Below are positions 60,471 to 64,000 of a stretch of 64,000 bases of DNA, piece by piece (positions within the stretch are counted from its first letter, which is position 1; each line of letters opens with the position of its first letter). The stretch spans positions 540,001-604,000 of the forward strand of contig NC_084607.1 in NCBI RefSeq assembly GCF_033807715.1, read 5' to 3'. The notes below the pieces were generated by a model. It had not been told where the DNA came from and did not search any database. It was given only the letters and a program-made list of their open reading frames with translations. The position numbers and the translations under genes are program-made. Source of the DNA: Cololabis saira (taxonomy: Eukaryota; Chordata; Actinopteri; Beloniformes; Belonidae).

Positions 60471-60744
60471 GAAGGGATATAAACTTATTTACACACTTCT
60501 GTGAACGGATGAAAAGACTGAGGTCGCTACAAACATATTCCATTTTCACTGCTAACCGCTTCGGTTTGTGTTGTTCTGGTCTCTGATGAAGTTTCTAGCC
60601 GTCTAAGAATAAACCTCGGAACATCGGAGATCTGAACCCTTTAAGAAACACACTGATGCTTTTATTTTGAAAACCGTCTGCTTCCTGTTATTGCGCCTGG
60701 ACTTCCTGCTGCACCGATTATTGATTCTTCTCAGCTGTGGTGCG

Positions 60745-62380
60745 TTCAGGTTCCCGTGGTGCGTTCAGGTTCCTGTGATGCGTTCAGGTTCCTGTGATGC
60801 GTTCAGGTTCCTGTGGTGCGTTCAGGTTCCTGTGGTGCGTTCAGGTTCCTGTGATGCGTTCAGGTTCCTGTGATGCGTTCAGGTTCCTGTGGTGCGTTCA
60901 GGTTCCTGTGGTGCGTTCAGGTTCCTGTGGTGCGTTCAGGTTCCTGTGGTGCGTTCAGGTTCCTGTGGTGCGTTCAGGTTCCTGTGGTGCGTTCAGGTTC
61001 CTGTGGTGCGTTCAGGTTCCTGTGGTGCGTTCAGGTTCCTGTGGTGCGTTCAGGTTCCTGTGGTGCGTTCAGGTTCCTACAGCTGTGGTGCGTTCAGGTT
61101 CCTGTGGTGCGTTCAAGTCCCTGTTCAGGTTCCTGTGGTGCGTTCAGGTCCCTGTGGTGCGTTCAGGTTCCTGTTCAGGTTCCTGTGGTGCGTTCAGGTT
61201 CCTGTGGTGCGTTCAGGTTCCTGTGGTGCGTTCAGGTTCCTGTGGTGCGTTCAGGTTCCTGTTCAGGTTCCTGTGGTGCGTTCAGGTTCCTGTGGTGCGT
61301 TCAGGTTCCTGTGGTGCGTTCAGGTTCCCGTGGTGCGTTCAGGTTCCTGTTCAGGTTCCTGTGGTGCGTTCAGGTTCCTGTGGTGCGTTCAGGTTCCTGT
61401 GGTGCGTTCAGGTTCCTGTTCAGGTTCCTGTGGTGCGTTCAGGGTCCTGTGGTGCGTTCAGGTTCCTGTGGTGCGTTCAGGTTCCTGTTCAGGTTCCTGT
61501 GGTGCGTTCAGGTTCCTGTGGTGCGTTCAGGTTCATGTGGTGCGTTCAAGTTCCTGTGGTGCGTTCAGGTTCCTGTGGTGCGTTCAGGTTCCTGTGGTGC
61601 GTTCAGGTTCCTGTGGTGCGTTCAGGTTCCTGTGGTGCGTTCAGGTTCCTGTGGTGCGTTCAGGTTCCTGTGGTGCGTTCAGGTTCCTGTGGTGCGTTCA
61701 GGTTCCTGTGGTGCGTTCAGGTTCCTGTGGTGCGTTCAGGTTCCTGTGGTGCGTTCAGGTTCCTGTGGTGCGTTCAGGGTCCTGTGGTGCGTTCAGGTTC
61801 CCGTGGTGCGTTCAGGTTCCTGTGATGCGTTCAGGTTCCTGTGGTGCGTTCAGGTTCCTGTGGTGCGTTCAGGTTCCTGTGGTGCGTTCAGGTTCCTGTG
61901 GTGCGTTCAGGTTCCTGTTCAGGTTCCTGTGGTGCGTTCAGGTTCCTGTGGTGCGTTCAGGTTCCTGTGGTGCGTTCAGGGTCCTGTGGTGCGTTCAGGT
62001 TCCTGTGGTGCGTTCAGGTTCCTGTGGTGCGTTCAGGTTCCTGTTGTGCGTTCAGGTTCCCGTGGTGCGTTCAGGTTCCTGTGGTGCGTTCAGGTTCCTG
62101 TGGTGCGTTCAGGTTCCTGTGGTGCGTTCAGGTTCCTGTTGTGCGTTCAGGTTCCCGTGGTGCGTTCAGGTTCCCGTGGTGCGTTCAGGTTCCTGTGGTG
62201 CGTTCAGGTTCCTGTGGTGCGTTCAGGTTCCTGTTCAGGTTCCTGTGGTGCGTTCAGGTTCCTGTGGTGCGTTCAGGTTCCTGTTCAGGTTCCTAAGGCT
62301 GTGGTGCGTTCAGGTTCCTGTGGTGCGTTCAGGGTCCTGCGGTGCGTTCAGGTTCCTGTGGTGCGTTCAGGTTCCTGCAG
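60745..62380. repeat. 19-bp array (GTGGTGCGTTCAGGTTCCT)
   Basis: About 85 copies; occasional shortened TTCAGGTTCCTG insertions. Open in three frames for over 500 codons, artefact. From 60,471 to 60,744 nothing coding is seen. Confidence 0.96.
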
Positions 62381-62385
62381 CTCTG

Positions 62386-62606
62386 CACTTAAAACAAGAC
62401 TCATCACTGGAAAAAACAACAATTTTCACTTGAAATAAGTAGAAAAATCTGCCAGTGGAACTAGATTTTTTTGCTTGTAATGAGAAGATAAATCTTGTCC
62501 CACTGGCAGATTTTTCTACTTATTTCAAGTGAAAATTTACTTGAAACAGGTGAAAATTGTCAAATAAGTTATTTTTCTGGTCATGAGTCTTGTTTTAAGT
62601 GTAATG
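62386..62606. mobile_element. Long hairpin MITE
   Basis: Ends CACTTAAAACAAGACTCAT and ATGAGTCTTGTTTTAAGTG. The core arms (AATTTTCACTTGAAATAAGT, AGAAAAATCTGCCAGTGG) repeat inverted within 62,421-62,537 with a short loop around AGAAGATAAATC. Confidence 0.88.
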
Positions 62607-63737
<1,131 letters not shown>

Positions 63738-63857
63738 AACGTTCCTGTCAGTAAATCAGTGAATCAGTAAATCAGTAAATCTCAGCGTTGGTTTCAGAGA
63801 GAAAACGATGTCAGATGTGAGAGAAACAAACAGATAAACAGATAAACGTTGACTCAC

Positions 63858-64000
63858 CTCTCTGTCGTCATGGCATCCTCTCCTCTTCTCTTCCTCCTCC
63901 AGCATCAGCAGCCTCCTCCCCGGTGGAACTACGACTCCCAGGATGCCGCGGGGCAGCTCTCAGGCTCAGGGAGCTGGCTGAGGCAGCAGGGGATTGTGGG
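63858..64000 (-). other. samd14: samd14 5' non-coding exon and promoter-proximal region
   Basis: On the minus strand a GC-rich segment ends GACAGAGAG|GTGAGTC. Joined to the acceptor at 57,788 it gives a 5' UTR. Two short upstream ATGs (GATGCC, CCATGACG) open tiny frames that end before or just before the main ATG. The exon continues past the window edge. Confidence 0.6.
63928..63950 (+). promoter_or_regulatory. Candidate ZNF143/THAP11 (SBS) site
   Basis: ACTACGACTCCCAGGATGCC closely follows the ACTACAANTCCCAGNATGC promoter motif, common within 100-200 bases of vertebrate transcription starts. Confidence 0.6.

Noticed and set aside
60794..62438. Open frames of 343-522 codons
   Set aside because: Stop-free reading of a 19-bp tandem repeat in all three frames.

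Overview
The window reads as vertebrate, most likely teleost, nuclear DNA. It has three intron-containing genes whose proteins resemble vertebrate CCDC103, ABI3 and SAMD14 (all three lie on chromosome 17q21 in human). It also carries fish-style repeats: hAT, Tc1 and hairpin MITEs, L1/Tx1 and L2-like LINE pieces, a Ty3/gypsy fragment, and very many micro- and minisatellites. No bacterial-type genes, rRNA, tRNA or CRISPR are seen. Most long open frames here are stop-free tandem repeats, not genes.

Layout. 1-21,000: no confident protein gene. This part holds GT/CA microsatellites, a GC-rich stretch, a 7-kb 29-bp minisatellite (3,106-10,165), a hAT element with perfect 8-bp target duplications and an internal 55-bp satellite (12,987-14,676), a DNA transposon whose ends are inverted simple-repeat arrays (15,632-18,290), a GATA array, and two hairpin MITEs. 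21,090-25,310: ccdc103 (+), with an X-box in its promoter and a Ty3/gypsy fragment in its intron; the predicted 100-residue protein keeps only the N-terminal domain. 27,800-38,470: abi3 (+), 11 coding exons, 559 residues. 41,885-64,000: samd14 (-), 10 coding exons, 433 residues, with a 5' non-coding exon at the right edge of the window. abi3 and samd14 converge tail to tail across about 3.4 kb that carries two hAT MITEs.

Roles. CCDC103 family proteins act in axonemal dynein arm assembly. ABI3 is a subunit of WAVE-type actin regulatory complexes. SAMD14 is a SAM-domain scaffold related to the neurabin C-terminal region. They are neighbours, not a pathway.

The most unusual pattern is that tandem arrays in all three genes sit on splice sites. 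At least seven exon edges have extra copies of the last (or first) 10-65 exon bases together with the splice site, and the array lies between or beside the copies. Several array units themselves contain CAG|GT or a branchpoint-pyrimidine-CAG unit. A 12-copy array of a 46-bp unit carrying a palindromic X-box lies in an abi3 intron, and a 5-copy array of YY1-type sites lies in a samd14 intron.
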